A stretch of DNA of 64,000 nt from Hymenolepis diminuta (taxonomy: Eukaryota; Platyhelminthes; Cestoda; Cyclophyllidea; Hymenolepididae). The notes beneath the pieces are model-generated. The model was not told where the DNA came from. It saw nothing but the letters and a program-made list of their open reading frames with translations, and searched no databases. The stretch lies in NCBI GenBank assembly GCA_900708905.1, contig CAADRB010000028.1, positions 1,160,978 to 1,224,977 of the forward strand, in the 5' to 3' direction. Shown here in pieces: positions 25,337 through 37,661 of this stretch (the first letter of the stretch is position 1; each line of letters starts with the position of its first letter). The translations under genes were made by a program, and so were the position numbers.

Positions 25337-25865
25337 NNNNNNNNNNNNNNNNNNNNNNNNNNNNNNNNNNNNNNNNNNNNNNNNNNNNNNNNNNNNNNNN
25401 NNNNNNNNNNNNNNNNNNNNNNNNNNNNNNNNNNNNNNNNNNNNNNNNNNNNNNNNNNNNNNNNNNNNNNNNNNNNNNNNNNNNNNNNNNNNNNNNNNNN
25501 NNNNNNNNNNNNNNNNNNNNNNNNNNNNNNNNNNNNNNNNNNNNNNNNNNNNNNNNNNNNNNNNNNNNNNNNNNNNNNNNNNNNNNNNNNNNNNNNNNNN
25601 NNNNNNNNNNNNNNNNNNNNNNNNNNNNNNNNNNNNNNNNNNNNNNNNNNNNNNNNNNNNNNNNNNNNNNNNNNNNNNNNNNNNNNNNNNNNNNNNNNNN
25701 NNNNNNNNNNNNNNNNNNNNNNNNNNNNNNNNNNNNNNNNNNNNNNNNNNNNNNNNNNNNNNNNNNNNNNNNNNNNNNNNNNNNNNNNNNNNNNNNNNNN
25801 NNNNNNNNNNNNNNNNNNNNNNNNNNNNNNNNNNNNNNNNNNNNNNNNNNNNNNNNNNNNNNNNN
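25337..25865. other. Assembly gap (529 N)
   Basis: A run of N inside the mariner element. It probably reflects collapse of a multi-copy repeat, and hides the transposase N-terminal half. Confidence 0.98.
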
Positions 25866-26120
25866 ATATCATGAAATTTTAGCAGCTGTCTTTTGAAGGT
25901 TAGAGTTAACTGAAAAAAAGGTGACTGCAATGAAACTAGCGCCATCTATGTGTTAGGCCCGGGACTTTTCAGCCAATATGTTATTACAACCCTACGTTCA
26001 GTATTTGCAGAGGTGGCGGAGCGATCAGTAAATGGCATGGTCATGATTTAAAGAGCGATAGCAGAATGGGAAAACTGGAATGATTTTGCTATTCTCCATA
26101 TAGGTGATGTAGAATATTTG

Positions 26121-26260
26121 GGGCAGAGGTCAACGTGTACGTCTACCAAGTCCGAAGTCACGGGGTCAGTGTGTATGCAGTGATGTGGGTGACCAGCCGC
26201 CCTAGATAAATCTAGTCAAGAGGTGGTAGACTGTATTTCTCATAAGAACGTGAAAACTTC
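26121..26260 (+). repeat. tRNA-derived SINE, degenerate copy 4
   Basis: GGGCAGAGGTCAACGTGTACGTCTACC, CGAAGTCACGGGGTCAG and AGAGGTGGTAGACTG follow the family order. It is less conserved than copies 1 and 3, and lies 136 bases past the mariner right end. Confidence 0.45.
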
Positions 26261-26735
26261 GCCTGTGCTTATGAATTATGTAAGTATACTCAATTTCAAG
26301 CATCAGTAATTGCCGTTTATTTATATAGCTAGTAGAGATTCGGATAAATGGAGGATATTCAGACTGTAGAATATGTGTTGGTAGTTTTTCACTACTTCTG
26401 TCACTTCGAAAACACTTCGAAGATAGACCAGCATTGTAGTTAATATCAAGAATAAAAACGGCTTAACCACCTTTCACCTTTTGTAAGACTTAACTGACCC
26501 AAAACCCTACCAACTTTTTGTCTTATCCTCAAATGATTTAACAGTCATGGTTATCATGCTTTCTAATCCATTCGATGAACCGGCAAATATCAGTACAACC
26601 TTGATGTGTGCACTCTTATCCATGGATATCTACCATTTGACAAGCTATTAATTTGCCAATCGGCCTGAAACAGCACGCATTTGGAGGATGAAACCTTACG
26701 CGTTTCCAAAATTTTCATCTGTCATCACTATTCAC

Positions 26736-27174
26736 TGAGACCTAATTATCTCGACCCCACAGTGGTGCTTGAAGTGGTTGACCCTACTGTAACCTCAAGT
26801 GCCTTGTGAATTAGTCATTGTGTCTTCAGGTGGTTTATTTCAATTACCGGAATAAGCTAATTAAGCGGTCCTCGATTGAACGTTGCAAGAGCTCAGCCTC
26901 CCCACAGCGATGTCTAGAACCGTTCTGTTTGTGCTATACCCTTTTTCTATAACCGTCCCTTTCCATTAGACGCACACCGGCACTTATGCCCACAAACTGC
27001 TTTTCTACCCACACGCAGACACGCTTGTCAAACACACTCCTACACCGCCTTCGCTCCACAATTTTCTCTTTCCCTCTTGAATCCTATGTTGCGTTTTGTT
27101 CAGTATATTTTAGTCGAATCAACTCTTGGTGTTCTGCTCCACAGTTGCAGTTAGCCATTACTCAAACAGCTACA
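26736..27174 (+). mobile_element. LTR-like repeat copy B (439 bp) of a TRIM or LTR retrotransposon
   Basis: The unit begins TGAGACC and ends GCTACA, the TG...CA ends of an LTR. Three bases (AAT) later comes TGGCGACCG, a primer-binding-like site beginning with the obligatory TGG (27178-27186). Copy A at 22045 is similar over the first 200 bp. Directly past the site the sequence passes into the INTS7 3' flank without gag or pol, so this is a 5' LTR fragment or a terminal-repeat element in miniature. TRIM-like elements are known in taeniid cestodes; membership in that family is not claimed. Confidence 0.55.
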
Positions 27175-27177
27175 AAT

Positions 27178-27186
27178 TGGCGACCG
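27178..27186 (+). promoter_or_regulatory. Primer-binding-like site of LTR copy B
   Basis: TGGCGACCG begins three bases after the LTR's terminal CA. TGG would pair with the CCA end of a tRNA primer. A second near-copy of the flanking CCATTA...ACTCAAAC words follows at about 27201-27222. Confidence 0.4.
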
Positions 27187-27433
27187 TTGTTAGTTGCCAG
27201 CCATTAGTTGTTACTCAAACGCCAGAGCAAACGTAAAATGTAACAGCCTAGAACAATCTTAGGATAGTAAATCGTAGCACTCTTGTTCACATAAACATTT
27301 ATAGATCTCCTTTTTAATAGTACAAGACACAGTGTCTTTCCAACGATAATTACTGAAATACAAATACAATACACAATGCATGTAACATAAATACAAAAAC
27401 AACTAGATACGCAAATACCGAGCCAATGATTGC

Positions 27434-30400
27434 TCACACAGGAGAGTGATTCATTAGAATATCTTCAACTTGTGTCACAAGGGGTGAATCAAAGTTTGCT
27501 ATGAGTTTCTGGGAGTCTCCCACATTGCTACTTCCGGCCATATTTTCCAATTTTATATTTATAGTCTTTGTAGCACCTGCTTCAGCCCCTAGTCTCCATC
27601 TTCTCCGTTGATCGTCCACTAAAACCACTTCAACCGTCAGTTCACAAGTTTCTGTCTTTGTCGGCAAATTGAGGCAGAATTCTGCAGTGAAAGAATCTCC
27701 TCTAACAGGGACTAATTTCTTTGCTAGAGCTTCCCTTTTATCCTTGCGTTGAAGAGTGAGGATTAGAGAGACTGCATTCACCGTACGCACGAGTTTTGGA
27801 TGATTAGGTGGGCGTTTCTGACTCACAACACCCATTATTTGAAGAGCGAGAGAAGTGCCAAGAGGTAACAGGAAAGTGTCACCACTGTTATCATTACCAC
27901 TCCTGTATTTGTTATTTGCTGAAGAGATGACATAAAGGTCAATGTTGGTCACCTGTTTGCGGAAAAAGAAAAATGCGGGGAGGCAGGCGGGTGGAAGAGA
28001 GATCAGTAAGGTCACCATGTTGACGATGAGTTGGGGAGAAAGAGAATTGTTAGTGGAGTAGTCTCGCAATGCTGTGGCTTTAGCGTCGAATCCTTCGTGA
28101 GATAGGGTGGATAGCAAATGGGTTCGATCGATACTGGTGGGATTTTCCCAATTCCTAGCAAAGCAAAGAGGAAAGAATGTTTTAAAATTACTTTAATAAT
28201 AAAAATAACATAAAATCATGGCTTCATCAAAAGTTCTAAAGGGAAAAGAAACTGACTTTCTACTTTGCCTGTGGGTGACAGACATTTTCCACAGCGGATT
28301 TAGTATTTGTGTCCATGCCAGAAAGTGAGCTTTCTAAATGAGCTACGCGACTGGAGAATTCAGTTAGGCCACTTTTATAATTAATTTGAACAGACATGCG
28401 TCAAGTGTCCTTGAACAAAAGAATTAATTTGATTATCTGCCGGTCTCATACTAATCACCCTCTCTAACATGAGTGTTGTACAGGAATAGTGATCTAAATG
28501 TCTAATAGATAAGGTAGGTTAATAGGAAAGGGTATAAAGTCTTATAAGATGTACGCGATACGGAAATAAGGACAGAAGCATAAGAGTAAGAAATGACATT
28601 GGCCATACTCTCCGGACTTTGAAAATGAGTCTCTCCTGATCTATCTAATAGCCACTCTTCTCACATGATGGCCTCCCATTTGGCCGCGCTGTGTCCATTT
28701 TATCAGCGTGATGGAGTGCGTGCTTCTGTACTTATTAGTTAAATTGTGAGTCTAATTCCTATGTGCTTTTATTTGAAGAACTTGACGATACTTATCATTA
28801 ACTGCATCATAATTTCCTTGTTTCGTCGAGAAAGAGGGCGTTTGAAGGCCAGCGTTTATTAAACTCTTCTTAAGCCAAGACTACCTTAGAAATGGATGCA
28901 CTTCAAGTAATCAACGATATTTCTTTCAGATATAGTCAAATATATCCTATTTCTATTGTTCGCGAATTTCAAGAATCATTTCGACTTACCCCTTGAAAGT
29001 TTGGCATTCCTCCAATGTCTCAATGAAGACGTGAATTATCTCTAAAATACTAAAATAGAATAATTTTTTGATACATCGAAACAACGAACACAGTAAAATT
29101 TAAAATCGGTAATGAACAAATTCCAAAAGTACCCGTTGAGATGGCGCAAAGTGGATGGGTCAGCATCCACACAGGATTGAATAAGAGCCAATACCCTACC
29201 CTCCAATTTTTTCCATATGGGAACGAGGGAAACTAGCTGAGTCACGAAAAGATTAAAAGGCGGGATAATTAACTAATGAAAACAAAGACGTCGATTTAAA
29301 GAGGCAGGTACTAACCGATACTAGTGGGGTCAAAGAAGAATAAAAATCATTTTCCTCTTTGGTAGCATTTATTTTCCTCAGAAGCTGCCATCGTGCAGGT
29401 AAACCGGATGAAGAGAAAGTACCAAGCTCAAAGGCCCTTTCACATAGTCTAACAAGACAGTGTAGTAAATCAGCCCGGATCGCCGTGTACGTCGCTTGGA
29501 ACGCATGCACAGAGCGTCCATCTGCTGCCTAAAAGTCATAAGAATCTTTCACTAATGATTAGAAAACGAAGCAAGAATTGGGAGTCAGTGGGTTAAGAAC
29601 ATACAGTGAATAGATTTTGAGCCTCTGAGATTTCTTTTGCTGCAGTATTTATTGCTGCAGACAGGCTCGGAACCCATTTTCCAGTTTGAGGTAAGTCAAA
29701 GACATTATCATAGAGATCTGCTTGAGCCCGATTTATCTTGGCGAGTCCACGAAGCCAGTAGATATTCTTCAGAGTAATTGCCTAAAAGAGTAAAGGTAAC
29801 GGGGAATTTAATCTTCTGTTCAAAATAGATTTCCCAACTTTTCAAATGACTCATCCTTTTACATCCACCCCTGAGTTCGCCTAATCATTGCAATAGTAAG
29901 TGCTTATGGACGTTATCCTTCTAACTCACTGACTTGGCCTATATGAGCCACTTACTTAATTTACTCTCTTAAAAGTCGTTCAACTTTCATTAAAGAGAGT
30001 GTAAATCACTAAGCACGTTGCTACTAAAGAATTAGAAGCAGGTTCAAGTAGCAACCTAGTTAGCCCGTAGGGAAGCACACGGACCGGTATGGGTATACAG
30101 GGGACCACTGAAAAGTTAGGACACGAGATATACTCAACCGCAATCCTATGCTGCTGGAAACGGAAGTAGTCGCTATGGCAAGGTGGTTGCTTCTACTCAC
30201 TCCTAAACAGTTTAATGTTTCCCGATCCACCTTTCCGTCTTTCGTACTCTTATAGACCTTTATACCTTTCCATTCCAATTTGCCACGCTTCAAGGAAAGA
30301 TGTCACACTCAACTCTCGAAAGACATACTCCAACAAATCAGAAAAAGACTATTTGAATGCTGGAATTTATAATAAAATACCGACATATGTTGTCTAATTC

Positions 30401-33400
30401 GAAGTAAAAAAAGGAAACTCAAGAACTGACCTTCCTACCCAAAAAATCCAATTCACAGACCTATGCACGTTGTTTAAAATGAATAAAATAGTGGTCTCAG
30501 AGCAAGATAGGCAAACCTTATAAAATACTTACCATGGAAGCCAACTGTTCGAATAAATCAGCAGCAAAACGGGGCTGTCTATAGACACTTGCTTTACAAG
30601 CAAGCTGATAAACAATCCATGGTTCCAGGGCAGTTGGTCCCTTTTCATTAACATTTGCATTAAGAGCACGAGCAAGGCAAGTTAGCAAGTCAATTTGTTG
30701 TTCTTTGAATAGGGGAGTTCCGTTTGCTGCAGTGAAGACAAACACACAGACTTGGAGAAGGTTGTCTGAGTTCACGTTAGTTGAATGTGGTTTACACGAG
30801 TCCCTCAATTGGGATAGTAACTCTGGCAACTCAGGGAGTCTGAGTAAATCGGTTGTACAAACCCGGGAAAGGAATTGACACAATAGAGTTATCCGTGGAT
30901 CTCCACCTAAATTACAATATATAAAAATAAAGTACTTTCACTGAAAATCAAAATTAAACAGGATTTGAATAACTTACTCATGGTAACTTCCTTAAGGAGT
31001 TCAATCCGGTTGAGGAGAGAAACAAAATTAGGAAAGGTCTCGAAGAACATCAGAAGTTCAGAGTAAAACAGCTGTAATATATGGACAAAGCATTAAAATT
31101 GTCACAGGAACCACTGGATGATAAAAACTGTATGAACTATACGAATTAGTCTCTGGATCAAATTATCAACTGGTGATTTCCAGATCATCCATTAAGTATC
31201 TGTTTTCACCTTTACTTTTACCTAAACGCCGCTTTACAGATATTCATCGCATTATGTCATGTCCAACATTCCTTAACCCTGCCGACGCAATTTTGAAAAA
31301 AACCGAACTTGAAAAGAAATATACATCTCTGTTTCATTTATATTTTATCTATATCTCTGAGATATAACACGATCAAAACTCACCTTAAGAGAGTGAATCG
31401 GAGGTCCACTTTCATTGATCAGCCAAGAGGTCGATGCATTCTCGGGCTGTTCATCAAATTGACAGGAGTGAGTAAGTGATATGACCAGCATAGAAGCTAC
31501 GATATCTGGATTAAAGTTCAAATCAGATTTCCCACATCGAACAAGTCTGCAAGCCAAGGCAAGAGCGTTGGGGAGCAGAGAAGACCTGGGCACTATTTCA
31601 CTACTCAAAGCTTGAGTCAGGCAGGATAGTATTTCATCATCTTCTGTAAAATAAATGCATATCTTTAACAAATACTCATTTATTTAGTTTATATCAACAG
31701 CTTATTGGCTGTGTAGGTGTGATAGACGGTATCAATAAATGTTATAAAATTGTGGGATTACATGGAAATGTGCTTTTACCATCTGCAAACATAAAATAAA
31801 GCGCTCCCTTTGTGTAAGAAAAAACGACATCTTGCACAATTTTGCATTCAAATACCTCAAGCCAAAGTCTTAAAGAAAAAGAGAGGAAACAGTTAAAAAT
31901 CCGGACTCTTCCGGTCCAAAATCTTCAAATCCCGTTCACCATTCAATTTAATAAATAAAATAAATCAGATCAACCCATTCAGTTCTTATTCGCACAAACG
32001 AGTCATAATATTAATCAAGATATGCATGATCGGTCAAGAAGAATAAATGAGCGACAAACTCAACTTTTAATGATTGTGTTCTATCGAATAAAGTATCAAT
32101 TATTATTACTGAATATGCATACCCATGTCGAAAATAATAGTGAATAGGAAATAAATATCTGTCGGTTAATAATCTCCAAACAGAATGGTAGAATTCACAA
32201 AGGGATTAAAATAGGGAAGGAAGGAGAACCAATAAATGATCCTATCAAAAGATTTAGAATCAACTGATTAGTCAGCGACTAGTTTTTAGCAATCATTCCC
32301 AACCAGATTTGAACTGTTACACCTTCGCAACTGACTTGATTTATTGCTTAAACAATTTGGAACTATTGTGTTTAGTATTTTTTCTACATCTTGTTGAATA
32401 CATAGTTGGATGGTTCATGTACCATTCTCTAATTGATATTTGGTTCGAACTAGTTTTAAGTAATTTGAAGGAATGCGTCTGGATTGTAACGAGACTAGGC
32501 GTATTTTCACATCGAAACTGCAAAGAATATATCGTAAACTATTAGGAATACCAAACATACCTCCCAACTTGTAATCACCAAAGAGAATATTTACATTCAC
32601 AGAGGAAGTCAGAAGAAAGAATATAATAAGAATCGTTTCTCTCTCATTATTTATCGTCGCAGAGTCGGAAAAGATTTCGCAAAGTTGCTAAAAGAGATTT
32701 ATTTTCACTATACAAACCCAACTTACCTTCGTATGCGGTGGGGACCACTGATTAGGAAGTTTATCTGCTAAAATCATCAGACAGGACAACAAATTTGCTC
32801 TAATTTCCGCGTCAGAATTGGTTTTGATATGATCCAGCAAAAGACCCACTTGACTTGAAGTATTTAAAGGGGAGTGAATTTCCATCTTGGTCAAGGTTTC
32901 ACAAATGACAGTCACGAAACTTCCAACTTTATGGGATCTGAGCATCTCGATCAAATGTCCTCGAATCTGTAAGAGAACTATTAGGAATGAAAAAAAATAG
33001 CAAGCCTCAGGAAGCAAGACTGGACTGTGATATGCAAATTCTGCAAGGGGAATAAGTTTTAATTTGTGATCCGGACTAAGAGTATTGTCTTTCAACAGGT
33101 CACATAATACAGGACATAGACTCATAACAAAAGTTCTAAATAAAACCAAATGAATGAAGTAGGGGTGGAAAAATTACTTAGAAATAGCAGCATAACTATA
33201 TGCGGTTGAGATGGCAACAGTAGACTCTGTTCCGGAATCGGAATCAATCCGAGAAATGATAAAATTGTGGATACTGATATTATCTCTGAATGCTCCACTC
33301 AGTACACCGAGAAGACTGAAGATAAAGAGGATTATAATAGTACCATACCTCAGATATTGAGCCCTAGAGTTTGCGTTTTCATTTTTATATATTGGCATAA

Positions 33401-33748
33401 ATTTTTCAACGATATCATCAGCTATTGTGAGCCTGAGAAGTTGATTTCGACATTCAGCACAGGCCCGCAAAACACAAGAACGCAAATAGTCGGAGCTAAA
33501 AAGATAACTACATACTGCTTTAACATACCCGTTAACATAAACATCAGCAAGTTTTAGAAAAATTGAATTAATTACAATAGGAAATGGGTGCGATTTGATT
33601 AAATCGGGAATATTGGTAATACTTCTACACTGTTCACCGCGATTAGGCGAATTTAATCCTAAAAGTATAAAGCTGAACCTTTCAAACCTCTATTTATTTC
33701 CACGAGTTTACTAGAAACATCTTTGCTAAGAGCAGTTTCATCCGTCAT
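27434..33748 (-). CDS. INTS7: Integrator complex subunit 7 (INTS7)
   Basis: HEAT/ARM-type scaffold of the nuclear Integrator complex (snRNA 3'-end cleavage, promoter-proximal attenuation). Well-supported exons (minus): 33748-33688, 33658-33529, 33495-33349, 33315-33178, 33135-33006, 32966-32727, 32687-32561 or on to 32423, 31868-31780, 31643-31384, 31071-30978, 30906-30533, 29781-29605, 29528-29316, 29236-29133, 29049-28990, 28154-27434; roughly 1050 aa (human 962). Matches to INTS7 include LVEINRGL, GEQCR, HPFPIVINSIFLKLADV, YLRSCVLRA, DHKLKLIPL, WIVYQLACKASVYRQPRFAADLFEQL, YWLRGLAKINRAQ, DPSTLRHL and the C-terminal beta-rich domain around FTAEFCLNLP. Phases agree throughout except the 32561-31868 junction, where an exon boundary or a small exon is unresolved. 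Introns near the 5' end are 29-42 nt, later ones far longer. Confidence 0.9.
32967..33005 (-). other. Probable 39-nt GC-AG intron in INTS7
   Basis: The frame stays open through these 39 bases, which would insert a hydrophobic 13-mer. They begin GC, end TCTCTTACAG after a pyrimidine-rich stretch, and removing them restores the exact spacing of human INTS7 in this region as remembered. A GC donor explains why no GT is present. Retention would not shift the frame. Confidence 0.55.
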
Positions 33749-35124
33749 TTAAAACAATGGGATGAACCACGATTTACCAATGCACAACTATGGTATTATT
33801 ACTAATCCAATAGAATCGAAGCATATTCAAGGCTGTGCTTGAAAAGACTAACTGAGCTGATGCAAATTTCATTATGCTCAGTAAGTATTTTGTTTCAGAG
33901 TAAAATTATATGTTTGCGATTTATTGCAATTTAAAATTTCAAACTTTTGATGAATTTTTAGGTGACATGAATATGAAAACAGCGCAGATGAATTTCCCAG
34001 AAAGGTTTTCTCGTTAGAATCATATGGTGATCTGTTAATATTCATCGAATTCCATCTGATGGTCGATTAGATATTTCATTCGTTAAATGAATTCACAAAC
34101 CCTAAAGTGGATCTCTTCTTTTATAAGTGAGAATCATTTGTTAATATGATATTAATTAAGCTTAACTTTGAACGCAAACATGAAATTTTGCTGTAAATAA
34201 TACAGAAATTCAGAAAAGTAAAATAATTTTATTTGTTGTACAATAATTATGGATGGTCTAATTTTTTTAGCAAGATCAATGAAAGCAACCTTTGTAAAAG
34301 CATGCATGCAACATTAATTAAGAGATAAAATGTAAGAAATCTTGAATTGAATTTTTATATATAAGGATAAAGAAGTAAAGGTCACACGAAAATTCATAGA
34401 ACTTTAAGAATTTGCAATATTATCTGGAACATTGAAGAGATATTTTCTTGCTCTTTATAAGTCTTTTATTTTTTCCTTTTTATAACATTTCACGTCTCTG
34501 TCTTTGTGATTTCTCCGCAATCTAAGTTATTACGACGAAATTATTACACCCACTAGTACAGTTCTCTCACTAATCCTTCCCTTTAGGCACATGCGGCTGT
34601 TAGACGACTGAAATTAAATATTTTCATCATTTGTTCACTAATACTTCTTTAAACGGCCCGATTTTTTAATTAACACTCAGAATTAGAAAGAGAAGGCTAA
34701 ACATAAAATATATCTTCAATCACGTTAAAAATATATCTATCATGTGAATAGAATTAGACAAATATAGAAAAAAATTTTTAAGGTTTTTTAAAGTTAGATC
34801 GGTTTGATTAATCAAATTGACTACAAAGATGTTCAAATTCATGATCAGTGGAATGAAATTGGCTTTATAAGTTACGAAGTCAGAGAATAGCCGCATATTT
34901 GAACTGAGTTACTCACCTGGGTGCTAAAATATATTACCATGCTAAAGAAATTCTACTCACATACATAAACAGCAGATTTTTGACAAAAAAATGGGGTATA
35001 ATACCAAGCATCACAGAGCTTTAGCAATAATGTCAGAAAAAAATATGCTAAACATTAATATCCAGAAAGACTTTAATTAAATTACAAAATGTAAAGTATT
35101 AATATCTAAAATTAATATTTACCT

Positions 35125-35314
35125 ATGCGTTTAACTTTTATTAATACTTTTCAAAGAAAAATTTATGTCGGAATTTGTTTTTATATTTCGTCAGCATTAT
35201 TAGACCCATCGGTCATTTACAATATATTTTCAAATAAACATCCAGAATGGGTCGGTCCTGTGCAGAATGCTTGCGAATGGTTTTGGTTATCTACAATTTT
35301 ATCCTCGTCGTAAG
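35125..35314 (+). CDS. Possible isolated coding exon, unknown protein
   Basis: An ATG-started open frame of about 63 codons runs to a consensus donor (TCGTC|GTAAGTAAC at 35315). Its translation has a protein-like mix with a hydrophobic segment (VGICFYISSALLDPSVI) and a Trp/Cys-rich end (EWVGPVQNACEWFWL), unlike the Phe/Leu/Lys/Asn strings of random frames here. No partner exon was found and no family recognised. It could be an unlinked exon, a pseudogene piece or chance. Confidence 0.25.
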
Positions 35315-36026
35315 TAACTGTTTGACGATTTTATACAGTAATGAAAAATTGCGCATTTACATCTTTAAATAATTATTTTAAAAATCAGCTTCTGACATTT
35401 AATCATTTCATTTAAGCAAAAATGTATAAGTTCTTGATTTTCTTGATATTTTTCTTTTATTTTATCTATTTTGATATATTAGTACTGAAACCAGAAGAAC
35501 AGTTCAGTTATTTTTGTGAATATTTGCTTAACACCATTTCAGAAGTTTTAATTATTATTAGTAAATGTCACCTTAAAAGTTATTGAGTGTTACAACAGAC
35601 TTATCAGAAATATCTTATTTTCACTTTATATTTATGAATTTTATTTGAAAATTTTGATTAAGGTTAAGTTTTAATTTATGCTCTCTGCTTTAGTGGTTAA
35701 ATATATTGGGCAATTATTAGTGAATTTTCATATCTTTTAAAGGGTGATCATTTTTTTGTGTTACTTTATTCCAGGAATAAAATAATAAACTGAATGAATT
35801 TGACTGAATTTTACAATTTATGCAACCACATTAATAAGGTTCGTTCCTCGTAACAGTTTCTATAAAAACATTTTTCAAAAAATCCATTACAAGTTGTCTT
35901 TGTCTTGGCTATCAATCGATTCCTCACTTAATGACTTTCTCGACACTCATTTTTTGAAGACGTAATCACATAAATTTTCTATGTCCTTGGTAGAAGCAGG
36001 TGAATCGGCGTTGACCTTTCGCACTA

Positions 36027-36044
36027 CCCCCCCCCCCCNNCCCC
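36027..36044. repeat. Poly-C tract with two undetermined bases
   Basis: A run of C interrupted by NN at 36039-36040; the true length is unresolved. Confidence 0.9.
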
Positions 36045-36599
36045 ATTGCTCGCTTGTCTTTTGCTTTGGGGTGTCTGATGACTCACCTCTTACACGTACC
36101 TACGTGTGTATGGCTAGCAATTCACAAGACACCGCTACAGCACACCTCTCATGCATTATGCCGCATCCGAACACGCACAATACATACTTCTTCCCACACT
36201 TTCTCTTTTCCACTCGTTGTCCACATTCTTATGCCTCTTTCAAATAACAATTTCTGGGTGGATGATATGCCACAATGCGGTAGCTGTTGTTGTGAAGTCA
36301 TTAACGTTTTTTACATTCGATCATACACTTTCGTGATTCCGACTTTCAATCAGTCGAATCCACAAAATATATTCTCTGACTGCAATTACCTGTGGTCGTT
36401 TAGTGCTTTAAGATACATCTATCTAAACAATCAAAGAGATTCGAAACCCTACGGTTTATTAATATTTACTTATAGATCTCGTGTAAAGTACTTTAAAATA
36501 GCCATTTAATTGTTGTAATGGGCTGAAAATAGTGACAGCATATCTATGGGTATTTTTAAAATTTCATAATGGATACAGATAGAGCGTGCAGTGGTTTTT

Positions 36600-36617
36600 G
36601 GGGGGAGGGAGGGGAGG
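36600..36617 (+). other. G-rich run, possible G-quadruplex
   Basis: Four G tracts of 6, 3, 4 and 2 separated by single A residues in otherwise AT-rich DNA. It could form a G-quadruplex with two tetrads, or three if the long tract is shared. Confidence 0.35.
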
Positions 36618-37661
36618 TGTAGAGTTTGCGAAAATTGGTTAAATCTTCCAATGCTCATCAAACCCGAAAGGAGAAAAAGGAGATTCCCAAAGGAATACCC
36701 TCCTCAGCTAAGTCATTCCGAATTTTATGTTTAATTTATGCAATGAGCAAAAAGGGTTAGGTCACCATATGCTAACCCAATGTGGAATTAAAGATACTTT
36801 TCAACAACACAGCAAGGTGGGTGATTGTAGTACAGGGCTTTGTATAAACAGTAATTGAATTTCATGCACTGATTATAATATGTATCGTTTTTTCTATTGA
36901 ATCAGTACAAACTCTTGGCTCTTTAATAATTTCAACTTGATTTTCGTGTGAATACAATATTTTATTTTTTCCATTCACTTTTGGAATCTTAATTTCTGAT
37001 GTGGCGAATCCAACTACACTAAAGATGAAGTGGATATGAAATGCCTGGATAGTGTAAAATTCTCTTACAATACAAGAAAGAAATAAGGGAAATCAGGGAA
37101 TTCTTCGAAGAAATAGTACAGAAAGGTCAGTAGGGAGTAATTAGGTAAATTAATCTTAGGCATTTATTGAAAAATGAATGGAGGTAAGAATATACAATTA
37201 AAGAGTTTGGGTCTTTTTAATAGGCATATAAGCGAAATAGGTCTTCATAAAATAGCTAATAAATGTAATTGTAATCAAATAGTCTCATTTAGATTTTTTA
37301 TTTTTCCCATTTTTTTAAATTTCAGGTTATTCTTCACAGAGCGGTGACTTGTTTTAGATTAATGAATCTTTGCAGGTCTTAATCACAGTAAATGTTATCA
37401 CTTATTCTTCGAAAAATAACATATTTACGTTAAATTTTTACGATGTTAACGGAGTGTATGTTTATATTATTCAAGATATAGTAAATTGCTGGCTTAAAAC
37501 CTTACAGAAGTGCAAGCGTTTAGTTGGATCAAATACAATGGGTAATAGATCTAGGAATTAAACTTTCTTATTTAGTGTGGCCCTAGATAAATTCGGGGAT
37601 TTATATCGGTTCAGATATAATCTTTGATATAATTTCAAATAACACAAGTTATTGCATTCTT

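Larger units (their letters stand above)
24795..25984 (-). mobile_element. Mariner-family DNA transposon (internally deleted, contains assembly gap)
   Basis: Terminal inverted repeats of about 32 bp (24795-24826 and 25953-25984) differ at only three positions and share the core TGAAAAGTCCCGGGCCTAA. A TA dinucleotide directly abuts each end (24793-24794 and 25985-25986), the expected mariner target duplication. The span of about 1.19 kb, counting 529 N, is near the 1.3 kb of full elements. The minus strand codes for transposase remnants. The well-matched TIRs suggest a fairly recent insertion, yet the coding part is broken, so it would need a transposase from elsewhere to move. Confidence 0.9.
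33749..37661. other. Intergenic region upstream of INTS7 and of the tetraspanin
   Basis: About 3.9 kb of AT-rich sequence. Features seen: an isolated open frame with a good donor at 35125-35314, a poly-C tract with two N at 36027-36044, an A/C-rich stretch at 36060-36240, and a G-rich run at 36600-36617. Core promoters were not identified. Confidence 0.45.

Noticed and set aside
25298..25896. Long frames running through the N gap
   Set aside because: They are artefacts of translating N; only the flanking transposase pieces carry information.
30060..30397. Short frames on both strands between INTS7 exons
   Set aside because: They fall in an INTS7 intron, have no motif, and flanking INTS7 exons join in phase without them.
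36241..36336. MPQCGSCCCEVIN frame as the tetraspanin N-terminus
   Set aside because: The Cys-rich start is suggestive, but no hydrophobic helix follows and there is no good donor in phase 0.
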